In this document: positions 1 through 10,878 of the stretch, in pieces
How positions within the stretch are numbered: position 1 is the stretch's first letter
Layout: each line of letters opens with the position of its first letter
From: Paramecium pentaurelia
Lineage: Eukaryota; Ciliophora; Oligohymenophorea; Peniculida; Parameciidae
Reading direction: 5' to 3'
Assembly: GCA_905183005.1 (NCBI GenBank)
Contig: CAJJDO010000083.1
Location: forward strand, 380,748-444,747
DNA: 64,000 nt
The notes under the pieces: generated by a model
The model's input: only the letters and a program-made list of their open reading frames with translations
What the model was told of the DNA's origin: nothing
Databases searched by the model: none
Program-made: the position numbers and the translations under genes

Positions 1-1172
1 ATAAATCATATGATGAATTCCTATAACATGCTTAGAAATTATATGAAGACTGGACTGGAGCAAGTATAATATATTTTAATGACTTATTAGATATTAGAAG
101 AAATTTAAAAAGAGATACTATTTCTGAATAGCCTAAACCATAATCTTGTACATAGAAACCTATACTTACATAGAAAAGTTAATTGTATAAGCATGTTTAA
201 AGCAAAGTCAATACTAATTTATATCCTACTAAAATTACTAAGGCTGATTAAGAAGTCACTTAAGAAGAACCAGAGTAAACTTTGTAATAAGTACGAGAAC
301 CTATTTAATCCTAACCCTAGCTTGAACCTGATAATTTTGTAACTTATGAAGATTATCAATAATCAGAATCATTAAAAGACTTATATAATTTTGCTGAAAA
401 GAGAATCCCAGAAATATAGCTTATTGACTTAATTTAATTTAGAAGAGCAGAAAGCAAATAAGATAATTCTAGTTTCTAGATTATTTAAATGAGTCAATAA
501 AATTCCTTATCTAATTTATCTCCATTAATGTAAATAAAATCAATTTAAGATTAAAAAAATGAAAAGAAATTTTCAATTAGAAAAAAAAATAAATAATCTA
601 AATAGATTGATTAAGAATAAGTAAAAAATAATATAATTTTAATTATAGTTATACTTTCAACAATAATCACATTATTAACCACCAATCTAATAGCATTCAA
701 TTTCTTATCAATAATAAGTATAGATGCAAAATGGTTCATTTGTAAAACCAAAAGTTTTTAGTATAAAATTGTAGCATCCTCCAAAGGGATATAAATTGTA
801 ATCACTTCCTATTTTAATGTAATAAAATTATACAAAATAACGGTAAGAGTAAGGAGTATGAATTTCGTTTTTCTTAAATAATTGTTATCATATATTTTTT
901 ATCTTTCTTTCTCATTCTTTTAAATTCTTTCAGTATAGAAATCAGAACTTTAATTTTTAATTTCATTATTAAATCCTTATTTTTATTACAAAATTAATTA
1001 TATTACTATAAAGAATAAATTATACCAATATTGTTAAATATTTAGAAGATTTATTATGAATCTATTTCATTTATATATGCTATATAGTATAAAAATAATT
1101 GATTTTTTAAGTTTATTCATCTCTTTATATATTAAAAATACATAATTCTAAAAGAATATATAGCCGTTATGA
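1..1172 (+). CDS. Partial protein with glutamine/acid-rich region and one membrane segment
   Basis: The gene enters from the left edge, so its start is missing; codons begin at base 3. The visible N-terminal part is hydrophilic and rich in Gln, Glu and Lys, with many Gln encoded by TAA/TAG. A basic stretch near 560-620 is followed by a strongly hydrophobic run of about 25 residues at roughly 627-705, which looks like a membrane segment. Beyond about 850 the composition becomes AT noise, although the frame stays open to TGA at 1170-1172. The true end may therefore be earlier, through an intron I could not place. I do not recognise a family. Confidence 0.5.
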
Positions 1173-1297
1173 AAGTTATTGAGTTCGGTTGCTTTTTTGA
1201 AGTAAATAACAATATGATTTAGACATTTAAATTTAAAAAACGTATTTTTAGTATTCAAGTTAAGTTCTGATGTTTATCAAAGATTTATTATTATAAT

Positions 1298-2645
1298 ATG
1301 ATCGAATAATTTTAAGTTTAAGGATCAAAGGATAAGTATATTGTCTATAATAAAGTATTGGGAAAGGGAGCTTATGGGGTTGTTTTGTTAGCCAAAGCTG
1401 TTATCTTAGGTAGTTATCATGCTGCTAAAATTGTAATACCTTTTTAATAACTTCTTAAGATTAGTAAAAAGTCTCTTTCCTAGACAGACATTTCCAATTT
1501 AAGAAATGAAATTAATATATAATCCAAACTAACTCATCCAAATGTTGTAGCTATGATTGAAGCATTTGAAGACAATGAATATTTATATATGTTACTTGAG
1601 TATTGTAATGGAGGATGTCTATTTACTAATATTCAATTAAGTGGACCTTTAAGAGAGGATAAAGCATTATAATATTTTGTAAAAATTGTTAAGGCAGTTC
1701 AATATTTACATTCAAAGAATGTTTTACATAGAGACATAAAGGTAAAAATATCAACTATTAGAGTAGCTATCAAATTTACTTTTAACATCTGAAGATCAAA
1801 TTAAATTAGCTGATTTCACTTGGAGTACATCTCTTTAAGGTGGTTATGTTAGTCCTCAAATTTGTGGAACACTTGAATATATGCCACCTGAAGTGATAGG
1901 AAATAAAGTCTAAAATGAAAAATTAGATATATGGAGTTTAGGAATTGTATTATATGTATAAATCATAAATAAATATAATAGGAAATGCTTCATAATGATT
2001 TTCCTAAAATTGGATCATTGTTTTTTAAATTTGGAATTAGTGATGAATGTAAATTATTGGTCAAATAGATGTTGGAAAATGATCCATATCGAAGACCTAC
2101 AACTGCTGAAATTTTAATTAGTCCTTGGGTTAGAAGATTTCATAGATATAAAGAACTTTCTATTAATATCATTAAAAGTTCAAACAATTTATAGGATCAA
2201 AAAGGAATAAATTAATACTCTTTTTAAACAGGTTCACCATTAGGTTCTCCATTAAGAGCAGGTTTAGGAACTCCTTAAATAAATGGATTAGGTTCTCCTT
2301 TGAGAAATCAATTAGGTTCTTCATTTGGATTTTCACTTAATAATGGTCTTGGATCTCCACTTGGATCTCCTATACAATCCCCTATGAATTCACCTCTTGC
2401 AAACATTGGTAAACGTGTTGCTACCGAACCAACTAGAATTAGTGCTTAAAAATTGGTATGATTTTGCTTTTTCAATTTCTTTAAATATCAATCTTTAGTG
2501 TTTAAAATATTATTCTTATTTTCTTGATAATATTAATTCTAATGTTAAGAAATAATTCGATGAATTATCTCTTTATTCTTAAATCTATATTTTAAGTAAT
2601 GTGTTATGGAATTGTTTAAAATTAAATTATGAGTTTGAGTAATGA
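1298..2645 (+). CDS. Aurora-like serine/threonine protein kinase with DFT in place of DFG
   Basis: Kinase domain from about residue 13: glycine loop LGKGAYGVV, Lys in AAKIV, catalytic HRDIKLSN, then ADFTWS where DFG is expected, then CGTLEYMPPEV. The WS after the DFG position and the CGTLxYxPPE activation segment resemble Aurora kinases. A C-terminal tail repeats GSPL/GLGSP units, possible proline-directed phosphosites. Introns at 1742-1766 (25 nt), 1956-1981 (26) and 2456-2498 (43). Without the last one the protein stops at TGA 2459. With it, 48 further codons of good coding sequence follow, giving 417 residues. The Gly to Thr change in DFG is unusual and may alter magnesium handling; that is inference. 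A mitotic role is likewise only by family resemblance. Confidence 0.8.
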
Positions 2646-2994
2646 ATGAAATCAAATAAAGGAGTCAATATAAAATATTCAAATGTGTAATTGAAATTTA
2701 GTAATTTTATATATGTACTTTTTATGTTTGTTTCTATTTTGATATTGAATTCATTAAAATCTATAAAATATTTAGTTTTATATTATAATATATTTCTAAA
2801 TATCTAATGAATAGATATTAGGTTATTAATAGAATAATAATAATATATATACTAATTTTTGTTGAGAATAAGTGATTAAAAATTTCATTAATTAATAAGT
2901 ATGATGTATATAGATTTCATTCTTTAAAAATCTGATGATAATTAATTTGATTTAGCAATATTTAAATTTTTAATTAATTAAGAAATAATATATA
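2646..2994. other. Intergenic AT-rich spacer
   Basis: About 350 bases between two kinase genes on the same strand. I see runs of A and T only, with no open frame of useful length on either strand and no structured RNA or repeat. Confidence 0.5.
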
Positions 2995-3908
2995 ATGTAA
3001 TCTGGAAACAATATTTTTGTTTTCACTCAACAAGACTTCTAAAAATGTTTTGTTGTTAATTTAAACCCTCCTCTGGGTCAAGGACATGATGCTAGAGTTT
3101 ATTTGGCTATGCATAAGAAAACAGGAGAAATGTTTGCTCTAAAAGTGTTAACTAATTTATCATAGGATCACATAAGAAATCTCCAGGTTTAATTACAATT
3201 TATTTAGCGAACGAAATACAAATTCTTAAATGCATAGATCATGCAGGAACAGTTTTGTTGAAAGGATACGCTTAAGATTATACTTGTGTTCTATTAGAGT
3301 ATATGCCCAATGACACATTTTTAAAAGTGTTAAAAAAAGGTCCATTCCAATTGTCATTTGCAAAGACTTTGGCATCCTATCTTACAAGAGTGCTTGTTAC
3401 ACTTCATGCAGCTTCTATTGCCCATTGTGACATAAAGCCTGAGAATATTTTAATAGCCGCAGATTACAATTTGAAACTTTGTGATTTTGGTTTTGCTCGC
3501 ATCTGTAAAGAGCCTTTAAGACCTCCTGGAGGTACTCCTGGATACACTGCACCTGAGATGTACATAAATCCATAAGTAAATCTATTTAAATGTGACGTAT
3601 TTGCTTTGGGTGTAGTATTATTTATTGTAGTCATGGGATTCCCTCCATTTTAAACAAATGATCCTAATGTAAAAGATGGATGGTGGGGTTTAATATAGAG
3701 TAAATAATTTGATCTCTTTTGGAGCAAATGCGAATAATTTAAGTAATAACAATTACCATAAGAATTCAAAAATTTGATAATGTCAATGTTAGAATGTGAT
3801 CCAGAAAAAAGGATATCTTTGTAATAAGTGTTAGAACATGAATTTTTAATGAATGGAGCTCCAGAAGAGGAAGTTTTGTAGGAAATTGAGACAAGAGTGA
3901 AAGAATGA
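2995..3908 (+). CDS. Protein kinase, possibly damaged by small indels
   Basis: A serine/threonine kinase domain: PPLGQGHDARVYLA loop, Lys in FALK, catalytic segment AHCDIKPENILI with HCD for HRD, LCDFGFA, and GGTPGYTAPE. A C-terminal LEHEFLM motif is typical of CAMK/CDPK-like kinases. The reading frame must shift between 3150 and 3200. A 32-nt intron at 3151-3182 restores it and gives 293 residues, but removes part of helix C. The alternative keeps a helix-C-like sequence ending NEIQIL, but needs one missing base next to a 21-nt intron-like stretch. Near the stop, a missing A would likewise extend the frame. It could be a decaying paralogue or carry sequencing errors. Kinase identity is firm; intactness is not. 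Confidence 0.7.
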
Positions 3909-3959
3909 TTGAAAATTTAGAATAATATTCAAAAATATACATAAATTTAATAATAAATA

Positions 3960-4142
3960 ATGAGTTTATCACAAAACTCTTATGAAAGTGCATCATCAGC
4001 ATAATCCAACTCTGAAGACTTAGCTGGAAAGTTATCTTGGGGAATTGTAGAAGTTTTAGTTAAGGGTACAATTTGTGGAATAGTACATTTATTAGTATTT
4101 ACAGTATTAAAACAAAATATTATTACCAATAAAGTGAGGTGA
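3960..4142 (+). CDS. Small single-pass membrane ORF, or 3' exon of the kinase
   Basis: A 60-residue open frame: a Ser/Gln/Glu-rich N-terminus followed by a hydrophobic segment (VKGTICGIVHLLVFTV), ending at TGA 4140. It is in the same frame as the upstream kinase. A canonical 24-nt GT...AG stretch (starting GTGAAAGAATG, about 3901-3924) would splice out the kinase stop and join the two, giving a membrane-anchored kinase tail. Equally it may be a separate tail-anchored peptide. I recognise no family. Confidence 0.3.
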
Positions 4143-4198
4143 AAAAAGAATATCATTATTATTAAAAATAACATTATAATTATTTTATTATCATCCAG

Positions 4199-4411
4199 AT
4201 GTAGAGGCTCTTGAAACCTATTCAGATATAACAGCCTGTCTTGTAGAGAATGGATAATGCAAGATCAGATTGTTCGGCTGATGAAGATCTTAGTTTTATA
4301 GAAATTTTAAGAGCCGAAGCTCAAAATCCAATGATAAAAAACTTCTCACAGGAGGATTCTATTGTAGATGACACAAAGGATTTGGAAGAATTCCTTAATT
4401 CTCTTGATTGA
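4199..4411 (+). CDS. Small acidic hypothetical protein
   Basis: A 70-codon frame from ATG 4199 to TGA 4409-4411. The second half is acidic, with SADEDLSFIEILRAEAQNP and DDTKDLEEFLNSLD, and codon choice looks like real coding sequence. A second in-frame ATG lies at 4250. It ends 27 bases before the stop of the opposite-strand ORF at 4439. The family is unknown, and it could be a 3' exon of the preceding small ORF only if a 65-nt intron were allowed. Confidence 0.4.
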
Positions 4412-4438
4412 AATCAATGATACAAGAGGAAAACCACT

Positions 4439-4699
4439 TCATAGTGCAAACCTCTTTTTCGACTGATTATAATACATAAACTTTTAATCAAAAATACCCA
4501 TAAAATCTAATTATTTAGATGAAGCCATCAATTATTTTACTTCATATTCCAATTAATAATAATAGGAATTTCCAAAATTTTATCTGAAAACAATATTATT
4601 ACCATTATTTTTGAACTATAATACTTTTCCACAAAATTCCCATATTTTCAAAAATCCCACTAAAATGACTATAATTTATTCCTTTAAAAGTTTCTTCAT
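4439..4699 (-). CDS. Small hypothetical protein (86 residues)
   Basis: On the minus strand, ATG at 4699 to TGA at 4439 gives an 86-residue frame without introns. It has a hydrophobic start (KEQIIVILVGFLKIWEF) that might act as a signal or membrane anchor, then a polar Tyr/Gln/Lys-rich body. The plus strand is also open for much of this stretch, so strand choice rests on codon composition and the tail-to-tail fit with the gene ending at 4411. No family recognised. Confidence 0.35.
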
Positions 4700-5118
4700 C
4701 TCCAATAGTGAATATCAAAATTCACTTTAAATTAGAAGTTTGAAGTGTATATCATAATAGACAGATTCGTTTTTTGATTTTGAGTCATTAAGATGTATAA
4801 TAAATTGAAGAAGAATTACAAAATACATAAATTAGAATATTTGAATTGAAGAATAATAAATTAAACAAGTACTATAAATGGTTTGAAAATATCAAATAAT
4901 ATAAGTTAAACAACTAGTATTTATATTGATATTTTTGCAATGAAATATACAATATAATTCTAATTAATTCATGTTAATAATTGTCAAATATATTTTTGAT
5001 CAATTATTTTATACAAATTCATCTTATTCTAATTATTGTATTCAACCTCTTAATTAGTAAAGCATTAGTCGTTGAATGTGATATAATATATATATATATA
5101 AATATAAATTAATTATTA
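4700..5118. other. AT-rich intergenic region with TA microsatellite
   Basis: About 420 bases upstream of the methyltransferase gene. A run of alternating T and A occupies about 5083-5101, ending some 20 bases before the start codon. Nothing else is recognisable. Confidence 0.5.
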
Positions 5119-6815
5119 ATGAATAAAGATAAATATAAGAAGGTAAAAGGAGATCCAAATCGTTCTAGGTCACGAGACAAAGAAAAAAATGAAGTACTAA
5201 GATTTCCTCCAATAAATTAAGAATAATTTAGAGCAGTTGTTATTGAATTTATGCTTAGTGATTAATTTGATTACCCTATATCAGGTGGTGAATTATACAC
5301 TTACATAAATACAATATTTTTAGTATTGCATTAATTGATTCATTTAAGACAAAAACAAGTACTCCATATTTGAGAAATCTCTAAATTGAACCAATCTTAA
5401 TTTAATTGTCTGAAGCTGGTGCAATCAATCTATCGAAATTAGCAGTAGGTACATATTTACAGGATTTCATTTTATCAATCTCAAAGGAGAAATTGGGTTA
5501 AATGAATATATAATATTCAAAGGATAAACCAAAGTAAATGCCAACAGTTGAAGAATGGATTAAAGAGGAAATTAGATCTATTACAAGTGGATAAACATTT
5601 TTAAAAATTGATCATTTATTAGATGAAGCTAGAAATTAAAAAACTAATGTTAGTTTATTACCAAAGATTGCTGCTTAGAAAAAAAGATTAATTGAGAATG
5701 TAGGAAATATTAGTTTAAAATATGAAGACAATGTTGTTTAATTAGCATTAGAAAGGAAAAGAGCAGCTTTATTGAAAACTGAAAATTATGATGAAGAAGA
5801 AGCAAAAAGAAAATTTACAGAAAGAGGATTATAAATATGTGAAAATTTTACTAGAGATAAATGTAGAAATGTTTAATGTTAAAAAACTCATTTTAGAAAA
5901 ATACTAAAAGCAAATACATAAACTAAATTAGGTAATTGTACATATTTGGATTAATGTCCTGAATAAGAATAATGTAAATATATACATTATATTCTTGATG
6001 GAAATGATGTTGATTGGTAAAAAAAAATATAAACAGCTTTATCTAATCATAAGAGTATGGCACCTTAATGGATTAATTGTGATTTAAGAATCTTTGATTT
6101 TAGAGTCCTTGGAAAATTCGATGTTATTATGGCTGATCCTCCTTGGGATATACATATGAATTTACCTTATGGAACATTAAAAGATAAAGAAATGAAAGCA
6201 TTAAGAGTAGATTTATTATAAAATGATGGAATCATTTTCTTATGGGTCACTGGAAGAGCAATGGAATTAGGTAGAGAATGTTTAATTCTTTGGGGTTATA
6301 GAAGAGTTGAAGAATTAGTTTGGATTAAAGTAAATCAATTACATCGTATTATCAGAACAGGTAGAACAGGTCATTGGCTTAATCATAGTAAAGTAAATTA
6401 TCATCTCATCTTATAGGAACATTGTTTGATTGGAATCAAAGGAAATCCTCAAATAATCAAAGGATTAGATTGCGATGTAATTGTCTCAGAAGTTAGGGAA
6501 ACTTCCAGAAAACCTGATGAAGTTTATGGTATTATCAATAGAATGTGTCCAAATGGAAAAAAAGTAGAATTGTTTGGAAGACCTCATAATTGTAGACCTA
6601 ATTGGATCACTCTAGGCAATTAACTTCCAGGAGTCTATCTCAAAGATGAAGGTATAAGACAGAGGTATTTAAATCTATTAAATTATTATAGATTCATGGA
6701 AGCTTATCCAAGTGTAGATATTTCAGAAAATAATATGAATGATAATTTGAATTAGATGTCTAATTAGGAAAATCTAAATGTAATCTATAATAATCATATT
6801 GGAAAAAAAGAATGA
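5119..6815 (+). CDS. METTL3/IME4-type mRNA N6-adenosine methyltransferase
   Basis: 548 residues with introns at 5323-5348 (26 nt) and 6393-6416 (24). The N-terminal half holds two CCCH zinc fingers (C-x7-C-x4-C-x3-H, then C-x5-C-x5-C-x3-H), as in animal METTL3, where they bind RNA. The MT-A70 domain has the catalytic DPPW in MADPPWDIHMNLPYG, then FLWVTGRAMELGREC, the interface loop RIIRTGRTGHWLNHSK, and the closing FGRPHNCRPNWITLGN. These match METTL3 more closely than METTL14 or METTL4, because DPPW and the fingers are intact. It would transfer methyl from S-adenosylmethionine to adenosine in RNA, probably with a METTL14-like partner not in this window. Confidence 0.95.
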
Positions 6816-6904
6816 ATTATAAAATAATAAAATTAACAGACTTTTAGTTATTTAATTGCAAACTAATCATAAACAGTATAATCATCAATTAAATCTCAAA
6901 TACA

Positions 6905-7405
6905 TCAGATCTCTATGACTTCATATTATTTTAATCTCTCTTCATAAACTTCAAATACTTCTTTTTAAATGAATAATTCATAATTCAACATACTCAAGAA
7001 TTCCATTTCTAATTCATTTATCTCCTTTAATGATAATCCTCCAACTTTTGCATAATATTCATTCTTATAATATTCATCATCATAATACTTTATGGCAACC
7101 ATTATAGAAACTATCATAAATCAATTCATAATTATAATATCATACCTATGAATACAATTTGAATTAAGCACTACATCTTAGTGCAATTCCTAAACTTTAT
7201 CTAGATAAATTAATGCAAAAACAAAGCAAACACTATTGCAATGTGTATATTTTGCAATCCTCTGAATGTAATTCTGAATTGATATAGATGGAGCCCGTGA
7301 TGTATGAAATACAGAAGCCTATTACAAACTCAGGGAATCTGTTTCCTTTAAAATTTCTTCTAAAATTTTTGCTATTGTGATAAGCAACTAATTTATTGGT
7401 TGCAT
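6905..7405 (-). CDS. Pho80/PCL-type (P-type) cyclin
   Basis: 158 residues if one intron is removed. A single cyclin box covers most of the protein: NYIQRIAKYTHC, CFVFALIYLDKV, NSNCIHR, then FMIVSIMVAIKYYDDEYY and LEMEFLSMLNYELFI. This compact layout is that of Pho80-like cyclins, which activate a cyclin-dependent kinase. The frame requires removal of 24 bases at 7122-7145. That stretch begins GTATG like local introns but ends TG on the coding strand rather than AG. The adjacent canonical AG gives a 35-nt intron in the wrong frame. Either the base is wrong, the splice site is non-canonical, or the allele is damaged. It faces the methyltransferase gene tail to tail, 89 bases apart. Confidence 0.85.
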
Positions 7406-7472
7406 TTACAAATTAGATATTGATCAAATAATTATATTTGTTAATATAATAAAATATATCAATATATTATCC

Positions 7473-8943
7473 TCATTCATAATTAATGTAACTCATCAGC
7501 ATCTCATAGACAGAAGGCTAGTTGTTATTATTTGAATTCTCTTATTAAGGAACCATTTAGAATTAAGGTGCAAACATTGAGCTTTTAAATTATTAATTCA
7601 AAGGTTATGGTTATGATTAATCTTATAAGAGAGATTGATTTTAATAATTGAATTATTATGTTTAATTTAAGAAATTTTTCTATTATTCTTATCTAATTTA
7701 TTCTTTTTTTAATTCTTCTAATCGAATATTTTCTTATCTAATTTGCTCATTTTTTATTTGTTATTTTATTTATTCTTATCTTAATTCTTCTTGTTTTATT
7801 TATTCTTATCTAATTTATTCTTATCTAATTTATTCTTATCTAATTTATTCTAATCTTTATTATTCTTATTTTAATTAATTTTATCTTTATTATTCTTATC
7901 TTTATTATTCTTATCTTATTTATTCTTATGTTATTTAATCTAATCTTTATTATTCTTATTTTAATTATTCTTATCTTATTTATTCTAATCTTTATTTTTC
8001 TTTTTAAATCTAATCCAATTTAATTTATTCTTCTTATTTTTTTAGTTAATCTTATGTTATTTTATTTTAAACAATACAATCCTATTTATTTTATTATTGT
8101 TATGAAACCATAACTTGTTTAAATAGATCTGTATTTGATTATTAATTTATCGTTTCTTAAGTATTTCCATTTAAATTTTATTCTTATTATTTTTGATGAA
8201 AAACATTCTAAGTTTAAGCTACTACTGATTTAGGCACATATGGACATTCATCATCTTCATGTTTTGGTACATAGATATATTTAGGTTAATATGTGTTTTA
8301 TAAAGGGATATTAGGTTTTTAATTTAAAAACTATTTTCTACGTCCATCATTTTTAATATTGTTTCTATCATTATCAAATTTCTCATATTTTCGATTTTGA
8401 TAATTGAATTTTCTTGGAGAAACTTCTCTTTTTCTATCTCCAGAGATATTTCTTCTTTAATTTCTTTAATTTTCATTAACATTAGACTATCTTTATGAAT
8501 CATTTTCTGGCTCTTGTTTATTAGTCACAGATTATGATCTCTTAGGTTTTTAATTATTTTTATTTGATTGAGACATCTTATAAAAGAGAGTTTTCCTTTT
8601 ACTAGTAATTTCAATCCAATCATCATCATTGTCTTATTAATTTTGATTTTAGATTTAAATGCTAATGAATTCATTCGCAATCTCTCTATTGAAATCGAAC
8701 TGCTTATAAATTTTGTACAAAGCAAATTTCTTTTTAATTGTAAATTGAATTTACTTAGAAACTAGGATACTATTGAGAGATTAATTTAATGTCTTATTTG
8801 ATTTCCTAACTCAATTTATTTTTGTTTTCCTAATATTCTGTTTCATACTTTTCTTTAATGGCTTTATTGCCTATTTTCAATTATTCTTCTTATTGTAATC
8901 TTTTCTTTTCAGCCTCTTTCTATAATCTCTCTGCAATATTCAT
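7473..8943 (-). CDS. Glutamine-rich coiled-coil protein with RQEQI-type repeats
   Basis: 481 residues after removing one 25-nt intron at 8730-8754. The N-terminus is charged and helical (AERLQKEAEKKRLQQEEQ), followed by an acidic DNDDDWIEITSKRK patch and an Arg/Asn/Ser-rich linker with GDRKREVSPRK. A central region of about 120 residues is built from short repeats such as RQEQI, KQEQQ and RLEQI, predicted to form one long helix. The C-terminus is Gln/Asn/Ser-rich with MLMSYINYE at the end. Almost all Gln are TAA or TAG, so the repeat also appears as a DNA minisatellite. Function unknown; an RNA-granule or scaffold role would be a guess. Confidence 0.8.
7740..8040. repeat. Imperfect 15-base tandem repeat inside the coiled-coil gene
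   Basis: On the plus strand, units close to TATTCTTATCTAATT recur with variations. Read on the coding strand they encode Gln-Glu-Gln-Ile-Arg units, so the DNA repeat is a consequence of the protein repeat. Unit variants differ mainly in codon-neutral or conservative ways. Replication slippage could change its length between strains. Confidence 0.8.
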
Positions 8944-9188
8944 CTTCAAATGTTAGAAATAATTTAAATAATTTTTAATTAATACACAATAATATTTTTA
9001 AATAATCAATCATAATAATCAAATCCAATTTAGATATCATATACAAATAAATATATTTCTGATTATATTCTACATTAAATGTATATCCAAATATATATAT
9101 ATATATATTTGTATTATCAAATAAATATAATTATGATAAATATTTATGATATAAATATGATAATATTTTTCTAACATAAAAATCATAA

Positions 9189-10783
9189 ATGTTGAGATAA
9201 TCATTTAACAAAATATGTAGAAAAACCAAGTTTTAGAGATTCACATGTTACTTTAGTAATTATTCTTAAAAGAATCCTGCAATGAAATATGATGATGAGT
9301 TTAGAACAACTATAAATCATGAAGGCAAATTACTACCAAATTCAGATCATTCCTTTATAGCTGATCATGATGACAAATATGGATTATAACATATTAGAGA
9401 TCCTGCAAAGATATTAACACATCTAAAATCAGTTGAATTTAAATATTCATTCAATGATTTGATTTATTTTTTGCGACATCTAGTTCACATTTCAGAAGAA
9501 CATGGTATAAGATCATAGATAATGAACAATTATAATTTTAAAGAATTTTTAAACCATATTAAGAAATGTTTAATAACAAATCAACATGATAAATTTCCAT
9601 TAATTGGATCCTATGCATATTGTCTAAACAAATTGGATATTAATGATAGAGAAATGTGGAGATTATTGGAATACAAAATATTAGAAGATTAATATCATAC
9701 AACATTTGATGAAAGTGTCTTTGCAGCATAAGGATTTTGTAAATTACCATTGATGTATTATGGTTAAAGTGAAGAAACCATATAAAATAAGATTGATAAG
9801 GTTTATAAAAAATTAGAAAGAGTTATTCGAATAACTATTTGGGAAGTCAACCCTATTCATTATCACTCTATAGCTATGGCATTAGCCAAAGTAAATAGAT
9901 TTGATCCTGAAATGTTTGCTAAATTAGAATAACATATATTAACTAATTTATCCTTAAATTACACTACTAAAATGATGGTTGATATCTTATTCTGTTTTGC
10001 AAAGGGAAAACAAGGATCTTTGGAATTTTATGATTCAATGTAATATGTGATATTTAAAGGTCATATGTTCAATAGAAACTTTTTCTTATAATCCCTTTCT
10101 GAATTAAGTTATGATGGTCATCTTGTAGCAAAATTATTAGGAATCTACAAAGAAGCATAGGATAAATATCATGAATTTCAATTGCATCCAGATTTTTAAA
10201 ACAAAGTTCATAATCTAATGGTCAATAGATTAACTTATTATGATTTAGAATCTCTAGTAACTACTATGACTCTTCTTCCAACTTTTATTAAAGATGATTT
10301 TAAAAATATTCAAAATAATCTAATAAATCGAGTAACTTAAATTCCAGGTTAATTCTAAATTCAAGATATTATTAAATTTTATGAGTTCATTGAATAGAAC
10401 TATGATGATATCAAGAATGCTCCAATATAATAAATGCATTTTGTTGAAGATAATCTTTACAAATATAGTGATTCTGTTAGTATGGATGATTTAATTATCA
10501 TATTGCAATATTTGGTATAGAATTAATTTGATTTATTTTTTAGTATGAGAGACCCAAATTCATATTATAGCCAGATAAATTTATCAATCAAGTTATTAAG
10601 ACTTTTGATTAGAATATAAATTTAATGACTGCAGCCTAGATAGATATGTTGACATCTCTCTTTTAGCCTTTTTTGGAGTTTCAATAAAAGTAGATAGGAG
10701 ATTCTTTAAATATAAAGAATACTTTAAAAAAGTTAAAAGATATTTAACTAATTAAATAATATTATTAGAAATAAATTGAATGA
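9189..10783 (+). CDS. Predicted mitochondrial helical-repeat protein
   Basis: 521 residues with one intron at 10515-10543 (29 nt). The N-terminus MLRQSFNKICRKTKFQRF is basic, hydroxylated and lacks acidic residues, as expected for a mitochondrial presequence. The rest is a long run of amphipathic helices without recognised catalytic motifs, resembling the large helical RNA-binding or ribosome-associated proteins found in ciliate mitochondria. I do not see a RAP motif clearly enough to name it. The gene at 30879-33257 has a similar presequence and texture. The start was chosen because it supplies the presequence; an internal ATG follows 28 codons later. Confidence 0.7.
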
Positions 10784-10878
10784 AATATTTATTGTATATA
10801 GATATTTACATTAATAAATAATTATGGTTATAAAATTACTCAAATATAATTTATTAATGCCATTTAACAATAATAAAA

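Noticed and set aside
3303..3575. 90-codon standard-code ORF starting MPNDTF
   Set aside because: It is an internal fragment of the kinase at 2995-3908, bounded by TAA Gln codons.
7777..8040. Possible CRISPR-like or satellite array
   Set aside because: The units are short, contiguous and encode RQEQI-type helix repeats in an open frame; there are no spacers.
8525..8765. Opposite-strand ORFs of about 65 codons
   Set aside because: They are shadows of the Gln-rich coiled-coil gene, whose frame reads through with TAA/TAG as Gln.
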